Made by a program: the position numbers and the translations under genes. From Branchiostoma floridae (taxonomy: Eukaryota; Chordata; Leptocardii; Amphioxiformes; Branchiostomatidae): 51,808 nt of DNA. Of this stretch, positions 1 to 11,000 are shown one piece after another. The number at the start of each line of letters is the position of its first letter. Positions within the stretch are counted from its first letter, which is position 1. The stretch lies in contig NC_049986.1 in the NCBI RefSeq assembly GCF_000003815.2, positions 2,453,512 through 2,505,319 on the forward strand, read 5' to 3'. The notes under the pieces are model-generated. The model did not search any database. It was given only the letters and a program-made list of their open reading frames with translations, and was not told the DNA's origin.

Positions 1-255
1 GCAGATATGGTGTTATTGTCAGGTAGCTACATGTACGTGCTTTAGTTATAATACTGTGGGTTTTATTTTGAAAATGCAAGATGTAAAATACAATATGTGG
101 AGGTAATACGGCATAACGGTCATTGCACAGTGAAAACTGTCTAAGAAGACCACCCAGGGAACAGATAAAATCTGGTCTATATGGACAGGTGGTCACAATG
201 GACAGGATTCTAAATGCTTGTGTCAATGGGAAAATTTTTTCCACGTCCACCAAAA
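1..255. other. Intronic flank with fragment of CAGTCAAACCTG-type element
   Basis: Positions 123-316 resemble the ends of the inverted-repeat family seen complete at 25956-26133 (acaggtttgactgta occurs at 302-316). No coding exon was recognised. The stretch presumably belongs to a GPSM intron upstream of 4973. Confidence 0.4.
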
Positions 256-1092
256 AGCGGTCACATTGGCCAGGTGTTTCTTATGTAGAGGTGGCCACTT
301 GTACAGGTTTGACTGTACACAAGACTGTAACTTTTGTTTTAAAACACAATGTGTAAGATGCTATCTATTCAAGTAAAAGACGTCACTGGCATTGCAGCCA
401 TTTAACATTGGCCAAGTGTTCCTTATGTAGAGGTGGTCACTTGTACAGTCTGTACACTGGACTGTAGCTTCTGTATGAAAACACAATGTGTAAAATGCTA
501 TCTATTCAGGTGATAGGGCGTCAGTACTATTGCAGCCATTTAACATTGGCCAAGTGTTCCTTATGTAGAGGTGGTCACTTGTACAGTCTGTACACTGGAC
601 TGTAGCTTCTGTATGAAAACACAATGTGTAAAATGCTATCTATTCAGGTGATAGGGCGTCAGTACTATTGCAGCCATTTAACATTGGCCAAGTGTTCCTT
701 ATGTAGAGGTGGTCACTTGTACAGTCTGTACACTGGACTGTAGCTTCTGTATGAAAACACAATGTGTAAAATGCTATCTATTCAGGTGATAGGGCGTCAC
801 TACTATTGCAGCCATTTAACATTGGCCAAGTGTTCCTTATGTAGAGGTGGTCACTTGTACAGTCTGTACACTGGACTGTAGCTTCTGTATGAAAACACAA
901 TGTGTAAAATGCTATCTATTCAGGTGATAGGGCGTCAGTACTATTGCAGCCATTTAACATTGGCCAAGTGTTCCTTATGTAGAGGTGGTCACTTGTACAG
1001 TCTGTACACTGGACTGTAGCTTCTGTATGAAAACACAATGTGTAAAATGCTATCTATTCAGGTAATAGGATGTCACTAGCTTTGCAGCCATT
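256..1092 (+). repeat. 138-bp tandem repeat, six units
   Basis: The landmark gcagccattt recurs at 394, 532, 670, 808 and 946, and a variant at 1084, always 138 bp apart. Units 2-6 are almost identical; unit 1 (from about 256) is diverged. Each unit contains tatgtagaggtggtcactt and a gtacagtctgtacac motif. The same words occur in the end of the CAGTCAAACCTG transposon family, so the array probably grew from a transposon end. Confidence 0.95.
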
Positions 1093-2036
1093 TTTTGCAT
1101 ACACACATATAATATACACATGCACTCACACCCTTACCATAGACAATGTACCATCCATGCTTTCTGTCTCTGTATCCTGGCCCATTGATGATTGTCATAA
1201 TCAGATGCAGACCTAAGGGCTAGCTGGCAACACCATCTAAGGCAGGCAGTGCACTAATAGGTGATCTAAATAGACCTACCAGTACATTGTACTTACTAAT
1301 AGATGAAAGGAGCTCCCAAATGTCCAGAGGAAGACTACATCTTCGAACAACAGGGTGCACTGCCATCGGGTGGTGAATCACGATACGCAAATTCACAAGC
1401 AGGTCAGGATCTAACTCAGGAACTCATGCTTTACATTATTTTTGGTATATTCTATCTCTGACACTATAGGACATGTTTAGTAGAATATGAGTTTTGATGC
1501 AACATACATATCTTGTTGAAGAAAATATGCATGATTCATACTCTGAAATATATGGCATAACTGAGTGAATATACAGACTAATAGACATGAGATGTACAAT
1601 GTGTATATTGAGCTATTGAAATTGAATGGTACAGATATTATGTTATGATGTGGTCAGTGCAGGGAAAGCATTTTCTCCATTTGATTTCAGATATTTGTTT
1701 CCACTATATTGCTACTACAGTAACTGTTTCCACTACATTGCTACTGCTATTTGTTTTATCCCTGAACTTAAATCACAAGGAAACCTCTGTTTCTTCTTCT
1801 ACTACGAAACGTTCCCAGGAAAATAAAGAAATTTACAGTACCACGATAGAGGAAAAAAACGAGCTTAACTAGGAAAAAGTGAAGAAATGGCTGCTTCCCT
1901 GGGGAATCTTGTAATTTTACAGCTGTCTCTCACTCTCAACTGTGTTTTTGGGTATTATGGCTTTGTACTTAAGTGGGTTTGGCTGTAGACAAGATAACTT
2001 GGGTTGTTTGTACGTACTTGCTTTTGGCTGTTGATG
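1093..2036. other. Non-coding stretch, nothing recognised
   Basis: This is AT-rich intronic sequence. Short open frames at 1626-1872 have no recognisable content, and the stretch just before 1690 that resembles an acceptor does not lead into a GPSM-like frame. Confidence 0.5.
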
Positions 2037-2044
2037 GTAACAGG

Positions 2045-3819
2045 CAGCGTTCCCGCCAGGTTCTTGAAAGTATGCGTCCAAATATTTCTGAGGGGGGTAT
2101 TGAGCGCCGGAGGCGCGAGACGAGCGCCGCAGGCGCTCGCATTGTAGGGGGGTCCGGGGGCATGCTCCCCCGGGAAAATTTGGATTTTCAAACTCTCTAA
2201 AACACAATTTCCCGCAATTTGAGAGGAAAATCATGCGCTTGAGATTGGCTGTCGGTTGCCTCTTTTACTCCCGTAATTCAGTAATCGACAACCGCCCTCT
2301 CTCAAAAAATACACTATAGCACGGGGAATCAGCCGTCAGTGATCTGGCCCGGGTATAATTTCTCCAGACACAAAAATTTTTGGATTTTTTATGCTTCGCA
2401 ACAGGGCTCTAGCCAGTTCGTCAGCCCATGGAAAAATTCTGCCAATTTCTTCCGTCATTGAATAAAAAAAATGTCGACCTCGTGCGATCGATGTTGCGCC
2501 CTCCCTCATGAAATAGTTTTCCGAGACGATAAAATAACGACGACATCACGCTCACGAATCGGTGGGGTTTTACAAGGCCGTGCCGTCATTTTCCACGAGC
2601 GTGCGTTTGTTTCCTGCGACCTCAGGTAACCCCGTTTTCGGCGTGAAATCTTTGGCTGGATTTATCGATTTAAATAGAACAAGAACGTTATACATTACTC
2701 GAAGGAGGACGATCTGTTGCCTCTTTGGCAGTGATCAGTGCCGGGGTAGCCTTGAACTAGTAGCCAGAAAGACGTTCCAACGTGCTGGGCGCTGCGATCG
2801 ACGGTCCGTCTTGGGAGGGGGGCGGGCCGCGCCATGTGCCACGGAGGCCAACGCCAGTGCACAGCCGACTCGATCGACGCTTGACAACAATATTGCGGCC
2901 CCTTTTCTGCCACAAATTTTGTCTTTTTGAAACAAAAGAAATTTTGGAAATAAGAAATAAAGTGTATAGTTTTGGATTCTTCACTTATTTACCGCGCACC
3001 GCTTTTTTAACTTGGATAAATGGGGAAACTTTAATAGTAAATTGTTAGCAGCTAGGGAAGAAACTTGCCAGACGACACGGGCGCCTACCAATATCACAAA
3101 ACAACGTCACGTGCGCTAATACTCGGTAACTTTTGTATTTTCTCCAGTGACCAATGACAGAGTACATCATTACATTTATCAAACGCTGATTGGTTATTAA
3201 GATGATTGGATTTGGACCTGGTGGCCAATCTAGACTGCTTGGCGCCGACGGCCTGTTGTCAAAGAAACCGACTGCCAATCAACTGCCCACAGCGTGAGAA
3301 CTTTTGTTGAGATGTGCAACACTCGCGCAGAACAGTTTGTTTGTTCAATACTAGTATTAACCACAAATCTTTAACAAATACATGAAAATGAGGACAAGTT
3401 AGTATCATGTTAAAATCAGAATATAAAATCTGCATAAGATTTCTTCCAGTGTTACAGAATGCTGGCTGTCAGATGTAACGTTATTTCACGGACAACAAAT
3501 AATTATATTGCGCAACGGACAGCTCAGACTGGTGCGTGGCTGGGTGTGTCGCACATGGGTCCGCTAGTTGTGAAACGTGCCGCGCTCCGCCCCATGGGAT
3601 GACCGGAAAGTGAACAATTTGAAGTATAAATTGTAAAGGTAGGATTCCTTCTTATAAAGACAGATTTTTTAAAAGATTCCAGATACATTTTGTACACTGG
3701 TGGTACAGGTCAGCCTTCCTTACAGATTTTTTTATGGACGCATTCAGCCGAGCTGTGTGCGTCTTTCCAGAAAAAAATGCGTCCAAAGACGTAAAGACGT
3801 ATGCCTGGCGGGAACGCTG
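2045..3819. mobile_element. hAT-type DNA transposon, 1.8 kb, probably non-autonomous
   Basis: The ends are cagcgttcccgccagg and its exact inverse cctggcgggaacgctg. The flanks are identical 8-bp duplications gtaacagg (2037-2044 and 3820-3827), the hallmark of hAT elements. Just inside, gcgtcc-rich subterminal repeats occur at both sides. No hAT transposase blocks were seen; the longest frames (2562-2930) carry nothing familiar. The interior is much richer in CpG than its surroundings. Confidence 0.85.
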
Positions 3820-3827
3820 GTAACAGG

Positions 3828-4460
3828 TGTCTTGTCTGGTGCCTTTTGATGTCTTGCTTATTTCAAGTCAACTGTCATATTTTGAAAGATATTTCAGAGC
3901 TAACTATAGTTGTGAGTCATTTAAGGTAGTCCTTTAAACTGTTAAGATTGCAGAGTGTATAATCGTAGTACAGTCATCTAAATGTTGTTACCTTGAGTAG
4001 AAGACAAGGCACAGGCATTAAGAGGTATCTAGGTTTTAGCACCATTTTTTTTGTTCACTATTTTCTTTAACATCTATTTTCTGTAAATTATCAAGGCATA
4101 TTTATAATTTCTCTGTCATTTTGATGAGGCAAAGACTTAAGCTTCCATGTGAAGTTCTTTTTGGGGAGGATTTTGGAGTGTATAGACAATGATGTTTTTT
4201 AGGGAGTGGATTATATAACTTATATAAGCAAGGCTGTGTGCTGTTATTGCTTTGATATTGATATAACAGCTGTGTACGATAGAAGAGCACAGGTTGTGCA
4301 TAATGAAGTGTACTTAATTGGCATTAAGATGCCACCACCAGATGTTATAAAGATGTACAGAATGTAGCCCATGTTTCTAAAGGCTTGAGATCTTTTCTTC
4401 TCTGTTTATCAATGCCTTACCATGTAGGTACGACCAGAGGAAAATAGCTCATGCAAAAGG
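3828..4460. other. Intronic stretch, nothing recognised
   Basis: AT-rich intron sequence between the hAT element and the next inverted-repeat element. No exon-like frame or repeat pair was identified. Confidence 0.5.
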
Positions 4461-4877
4461 TACAGTCTAACTCTAACCTGTATTAGCGGCCACCTTTGCA
4501 TAGCGACCACCTGGCCATTGCGGTCACTTTCTGTCGGTCCCTTGGATTTTTCCCGTTGACTTAAAACATAAAGAAATAGTCTATAGCAGCCGACCACCTG
4601 TCTAACGCAGCCACGGACGCATGATTTCCGGTCCCGTAGATACAGAAACACTGCCTATTGCGACCTTACGGCTGCAATTTGTCACCCCATAGTTTGCGAG
4701 GATCTGTACTGAATTGAACTGTGCATGGCAATATCGCTCATTGTCGGTAGATTTGACTTTGGCAGGGTCAGTTGAATTTTGAGACGATCGAGACAATGTT
4801 TCTATAGTGGCCACCTGTCTATTGTGGCCATATTTCTCCAGTCCCTTGAGTGGCCGCTATAGACAGGTTTGACTGTA
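4461..4877. mobile_element. Inverted-repeat element, CAGTCAAACCTG family
   Basis: It starts tacagtct...aacctgtattagcggccacc and ends ggccgctatagacaggtttg-actgta, an imperfect terminal inverted repeat beginning at a TA on both sides. A compact copy lies at 25956-26133. It ends 95 bp before a GPSM exon. Confidence 0.7.
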
Positions 4878-4972
4878 TTTCTACTACTATCACTAGCTGT
4901 GACTGATGCTTTGACAGGTCCTTGATCCACTGATTCCTCATGAATATTCATAGAAGGATGCTTGTGTTGCAG

Positions 4973-5081
4973 AGTTGGAGAGGGAAGAGCCTGTTGGTCG
5001 CTGGGTAATGCACACACAGCACTAGGTAACCACGAGAAGGCCCTACACTTCGCACAGCGCCACCTCGAGATCTCAAGAGAG
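4973..5081 (+). CDS. GPSM2: GPSM exon: last TPR repeat
   Basis: The acceptor is ttgcag at 4967-4972 and the donor is gtaagt at 5082. The first base completes a codon from an upstream exon outside the window. From 4974 the frame reads V-GEGRACWSLGNAHTALGNH and then EKALHFAQRHLEISRE, which matches the strongly conserved final TPR of LGN and AGS3. The exon is 109 nt, too short to show up as an open frame of useful length. It ends in phase 0, and both candidate next exons (6808 and 10741) begin in phase 0 with V-x-DK. A complete inverted-repeat element at 4461-4877 ends just 95 bp upstream. Confidence 0.88.
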
Positions 5082-8000
5082 GTAAGTCCATCGTAGTGAA
5101 GCTGCTTCATAGAGTAATGTTTTCTACAAGACACCTGTTTACTTAGTGGTACGTACCTTAACTCATATTCAGGTTCAGGTCCGGAATCGGGTCCAGCAGT
5201 TCAGGTTCAGGTCCGGACTTAAAGTCAGACTGGACCCATCATTGCATATTATGTGTGCTAGAAAATAATTTTTTTTGAGGGGGAGGGGTTGGTACATATA
5301 AAATTGCATGTAAGCATGAATTGACATGCAAGGTGAAAAATACATGCAAATTATATACTGCCAGTGTAAACACAAAAGGTCAGTAATAAACACGAAAGGT
5401 TTTTTTTTTTTTTTTTGTCTTTTTCCAGTGCAAATTTCTATGGAAGGTTTTAGATGGTTTAACAAACAAAAAAGGAATATAACTTAGTGGGAGCTAGCTT
5501 TTTGCAAGTCCGGATTTTTTTTGTACTTGAACCTAAATGTTTTTACAAGTCCAATTCTAGTTCCGGGTTTTAGGTACGCACCACTAAATTTACTAATAGT
5601 CAGGGTTGGACAAGTCCATTGTCCTGGGCTAGTGAAAGTGCTCTTCGGACAAGTGCATGTCCTACCCCACTTGCCCGATCAGTCAAGTAAGATTTTTCCT
5701 TGAGTGAGATTTTGATATACTTGTTACTCTTTACAGTCGTAGCATCAAGCAATGTTCAACACAGAAAAATTGAGTCAACGATAAAAGAATTCCATTGCTG
5801 GAAGTGAAAACTGTAGAAAAACGTTATTTAAATTTCGGGCAAGTTATATGTTGGTTCCGGAAAGTACATTTTTTGTGTACTTGTCCGATAGGACAAGGAA
5901 ATTTTAGAAAACTTGTCCAACCCCGATAGTAATAATGCTTACTCTGAAGCAAAGAGAACCCAAGTGTCCACAATCGCTTTTAACAATGCAATCAAACTAA
6001 GGGAGCTCCAAAAAATGGGTTGATTCTGTCATTAGGCCACACCAAATTTATTTCTTGCTTCTCGGATTTTTAAAAAGATTTTTTTCTAAAGGTCTGGGTT
6101 GAAGATATACAGCTCAAATAGCAAAAAAAAACAGCCTGAGGAGTTTAATGGCACGTTTTATACAATGAATCCCTTCCTTTGATTTGTTACTTACGTTTTG
6201 AATAAAAGGCATTGTTTTTAGACTGAAATTACAATGTATGTGTATGTGGCTCTGAATCGTAATATTTAAAGGTTTGTGATAGCAAAACCTGTATTATTTA
6301 TTTCTCTGGACTTAGCGTCCTTTCTTTCTTCTTTGAAAATGAAAAAAAAAAAATAGACAGGCGAATCCGAGAAGCAAGAAATGAAATTGGTGTGGCCTTA
6401 GGTAGATATGTTGTTCACGTGCCATTTTTGCATTCAGGAAGTCCTTCTGGGATGAAAGCTGAGCACTATACTTCAGCTCCTTTTTCTTACTCAGGAAGTG
6501 TCATTGTACATGTGCATGTACCTAATGAACTGTTCAATCAACAGTTGTAAAGGCGTTATACGTCATAAGGAAAAAAAATAGTACAACCCTGCTGCAATTG
6601 CTTCCTGGTGCAGGAACTGCCATATACTTGACTACAGTAAGGGCATGTTATATAATAGAACGATATGGCACTTGAAGAGAAAGTATGACAATGGAGACCT
6701 GGACCTACTGAGAGTCTAAATGCAGCTCTTCCTTCCTCCATAGTACTTCTATTGTAGTTAACATCTATTACTACTTTCATTCCCTTGGAACGGCCCGCAC
6801 CTTTTAGGTTGGAGACAAAGCAGGAGAGCTCAAGGCTCATATGAACGTCTGCGACCTGCGTACTGTGCTCGGGATCGCACAGACCATGGTCGAACTTACG
6901 CGAGGCGTCCCCGTCTTCCACTGCCGTGTTAGTCAGGATCCGGTATCTGCATGCTAAACAGGCATGAGTCATCCTAACCCTAACCACTAAAGATGACATC
7001 TGTCAGTTATCAATGTCTTGTTTCCACATAACAATTCTCTACCACCAAAGACAAAGCATGTGGCCTTGTAAGATCATCTACGTGCTGATTTTTTTATTGG
7101 GGGTCCAAAATTTCTTAGTCAGTCGCAGTAAGTGATATAGGCAGGATCTGCTCCCCAGTGTAAGGGTGTCTAGTGCGTCCAATTTTTTTTTATTTCAAGT
7201 GAAGCGTGTCCAAATGATGCCATGATGCAAGCATAATGTACTCTAAATCATTTCTTTTGTGGTTTAATATTTTGTAGTAGAAGAGAAATGGAGCTATTTG
7301 GATGAAATTTTGATGCATTTTGAACTCATGGTAGAGACAATTCTGTAGTATAGTAGTCGAACAAGGTCCGTATTCAGTGACATGAAATCATAGGAGAGGT
7401 CATATTAAAAACCGTGAAAATTTAACTGCATTCACAATAGCACGAGGGATGTAGAAAAGATACCAAATTGATACATTGTTTAATCAAATTAGCTTTGAGC
7501 TCAGCCTTGTTGTGCTTTTAGTTGCTACCAGAAGATCAGGTTCTGGCGCTAAAAAGAGGGACAAAATCTAAATGACTTTTGTGGAAACAGAACAATTAGT
7601 TGTTGATAGACCTGTGGAAACAAGACATTGATATTTGCTGCCATAAACATTTGCTCTGAACAGTTCCAACATTGATGTGAGTCCAGAAGCACAGACAACA
7701 AAAATCAGGAATCAGAAAAAGTACTGAAAATGTTCTCGTAAATTGCACCCGATGTCTAAAATACAGTATGATACTTTTTGTGACTTGTCTGGCTATATTC
7801 CAATCTTGCTGTCATCTCATTCCCAAGCTTGAGGCATTTAACACTGCCTGCATCTATTACTAAGTATTAGATGGCTTGCCTATCTCTGCTATCATCACCT
7901 GATCTCTTAAAGCCTCTGATTGTTTAAAGAACTATATCAGTTTGGAAATATAGGGACTCACAACAATGTGCAAAACCCCTGCTATGCCCTGCAAAACCCC

Positions 8001-11000
8001 AGGTTTCACATACAAGAAACCAGAGTATTCTTAAAGCTTCCGATGCCTGTTACACATGTATAATACATGTAGACTAGAGAAAGCCTCATTCTAACTCATG
8101 ATACATGTATTTTCTCTCAACAACAGCCTAATACCACACCTGCAACAACGACCAATACACTAGACTCATGTACATGTATGCTATTGTAATGTTGAGTTAA
8201 TAAATGTATGGTGCTTGCTACAAATATGATGGCAGGAGTTTGAAACCACAAATGTGCCATACTTCAGTTCCTCAAGTTGTGTTGAGTAACAATGTTATTA
8301 GTCCTTAGATATTGTTATTGCTCCACTGCCCAGTGGCTTTAAAAACATTCTGAAAATATCAAAATCTCTAATATTCTGCAGTTATCCAAGTATGAAAATT
8401 GAGGACATAGAATTTTCTTTTACACAACCAGTTTTTCTCACCTGCTGACGTTTCGATGTCTGTTAGACATCTTCCTCAGAGCTGACAGACATCAAAATGT
8501 CAGCAGGTGAGAAAAACTGGTCATAACATAGGACATAAAAGAAAATTTGTATGTCCTATGATCTACCAACCTGTCAGATGAAATTATTTTATAAAAATTG
8601 AGATATTATTACATGCAGTTTATATTGTACTCAGTGGCCAGTTTTGAACCACTCTGAAACAATGGTATGGCAAGGTTGTGTTTCAATATTCCTGCACCAA
8701 CATTTGTACCAATTGTCACATCATTTTGCTATACAGGAGTTGCCAGTGTTCTTACATATAATTATGATATTCTGTTGAAGATGGATATCTGAAATACTAG
8801 TGTGACTAAAGCACACTCCTAGCGGCCGGCCCCGACTCTCAGAGAGGGGGGGTGGGGTCATTAGAGATTGTGTAAACACAGGCTAGAAAAGGAGATATGC
8901 TACCATTAGGAGTGTGTACCGGTACAGAAAATTCAGGTACAGGTACGGTCCAGGGCCAGAGGATCAGGTACAAGTACGGACCTGAACCTGGACCTGGACC
9001 TAAGTGTTGTGAATCAGCAATACTCAAAACAATGGTCTATTTTGCTACAAAGGAATCTGTTTTGGTTCAGAAACCTATCTTCACATAACAATGCTAACTG
9101 CCTCTGTTAAGTTAGACCAAGTTTGGACTGTAGAATCTGATAAAAATGACTATCAACTCTCCTCTACTGCGCTCTTGCTATTTTCTTGGACCAATAACTT
9201 GAATAAGCCTCAAAAAACATGAACGTCTGCCGCCATAGTGCCAGTAAAATTTTCTAATCGGTCTAACATCCGGTTTACTGAAGTTTTTCAGGTCCAGTTT
9301 TTTCCGGACCGGTCCAACAAGAAAAAACGGTTTTGTACCGACCCCAACAAGAAAAAAAACATGTAGATGTTTTGTACATGTATGCAGCCCTTAGCAGCTG
9401 CCATAGACATGTGGCACCTAATACAATGGGACTACATGTATGTCTTCTGTTATTGTTAACAAGTTTGGGGCCTTCAACCTTTCCAAATGACATTTTCTAA
9501 AAAGGATTTGCAAAGTGCGGAGCTTAGATTTTATGTAAAAACTGTCACACAAAGAGTTTGACATTTGTAGCCTTTGGATTGGCGTATGCCACAGTGCTTT
9601 GATCACATTCTCTGACCTTTGACGAAAAACAAAGTTTGAAACTTGATGCTAAACAACAGGATGCAAAATCTATACACTGTAGACAAGGCTCACTGTTCAT
9701 ATGTCTATTATATTAATAATAATAATAATTATATTGATAATAATATTGATGATTAATAACCAAAATGTTTTTTATTATATTATTGACATAATAAGCTATT
9801 CACACTAAATGTGCAAATAGGTGTCGCTACCATCCTGACGAAAAATTCTACGCCAACCATTTTCGAACTCGCCCTTCCTTTCTGCAACTGGTACTCAAAT
9901 GCCAAATATCATGAAGATCCATATTCAGCTTCTCGAGTTACATGCTGTTGACAGGTAGTACATATAGAGTCACACAACACCTTGCCATAACCGAAAATAT
10001 AACCTTCTTGGCGAAGGTAAATATTAGAAACCTAGATATGAAATTACCAGCCTTTTTAGACTGTACAAAAGACCTTGACGTACAATTATCCAAATGAGTT
10101 GTTGTCCACTGTTGCTAATTCTGTCTTTGAGCCATTCTTTGCTCTGAACTCTTATGACCGCTTATGTGGCTTTTAGTGGAAGCTCCCCTCATTGCTAATG
10201 TAGCAGTGGGGCCTTAAGGGCTTGTATTTAGAGAATTAGCCGGCGTATCCTTACTACAAATTAATGTATGCAAATTCAGGTTTTGTACTACTTAATTGCA
10301 GGTGAAAACCTGTTATCAACAATTTGCTATAATTAATTGGTAATATCAATTTTGTCCTAAATCAAACCACACAAAATTTCATCTGGGGATGAAGAAAAGG
10401 TTTTACTGTCGAAATGTACTTGTACAACCATGTTGGAGAGATACAGTCATTTTACATAAAATTTGCAGCATAGGAAAACAGCAGACAGACGTATCTTTGA
10501 ATTTACGGTCTAAGTGAACGTAGTAACATATAATGAAAGACAGAGCAGATTTTCACAGGGTCAGTTAAATATCAACAAAAATGCCATAAAACATAAAAAT
10601 TTCAAAATCTTTAGAGCATTTTTAGAGCAAAATCTTGATTTGAGTCTCATGCATTTGCAACTCCTGTATAGCAGCCGCTGATGCTTACCTAACTGGGACA
10701 CACACATGTAGAGGGACCATCCATTGTTTCTCCCGTACAGGTACAAGACAAGACAGGAGAGGTGACGGCACAGATGAATGTGAACGACCTGCGGACTGTA
10801 CTGGGCATCACACAGGACCACAGCCAGTCTGCACACACCAGCTCCTCCCACCTCCCCAGTAATGGACCCAGCATCTCCTCACTACTACCTGACTCTGCTA
10901 TAGCCTCCGTCAACTCCAGTATCATCAGTACACAGAGTAAAGGTCAGTGTCACATAAAAGCATAAGCAGCTGCACAGTAGCGTGCGTAGCAGGGTCGTAG

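Noticed and set aside
256-1092. CRISPR-like regular spacing
   Set aside because: Units are contiguous 138-bp copies without unique spacers, in a eukaryotic intron. It is a satellite. The 49-bp array at 41560 is rejected for the same reason.
2562-3048. Open frames of 122 and 88 aa in the hAT element
   Set aside because: No transposase signature (zinc finger BED or hAT dimerisation block) could be seen, and they overlap antisense frames of similar length, as expected for GC-rich DNA.
6556-6999. 147-aa open frame on the minus strand
   Set aside because: It overlaps the duplicated GPSM exon in antisense. The plus strand explains the sequence and the minus-strand product resembles nothing known.
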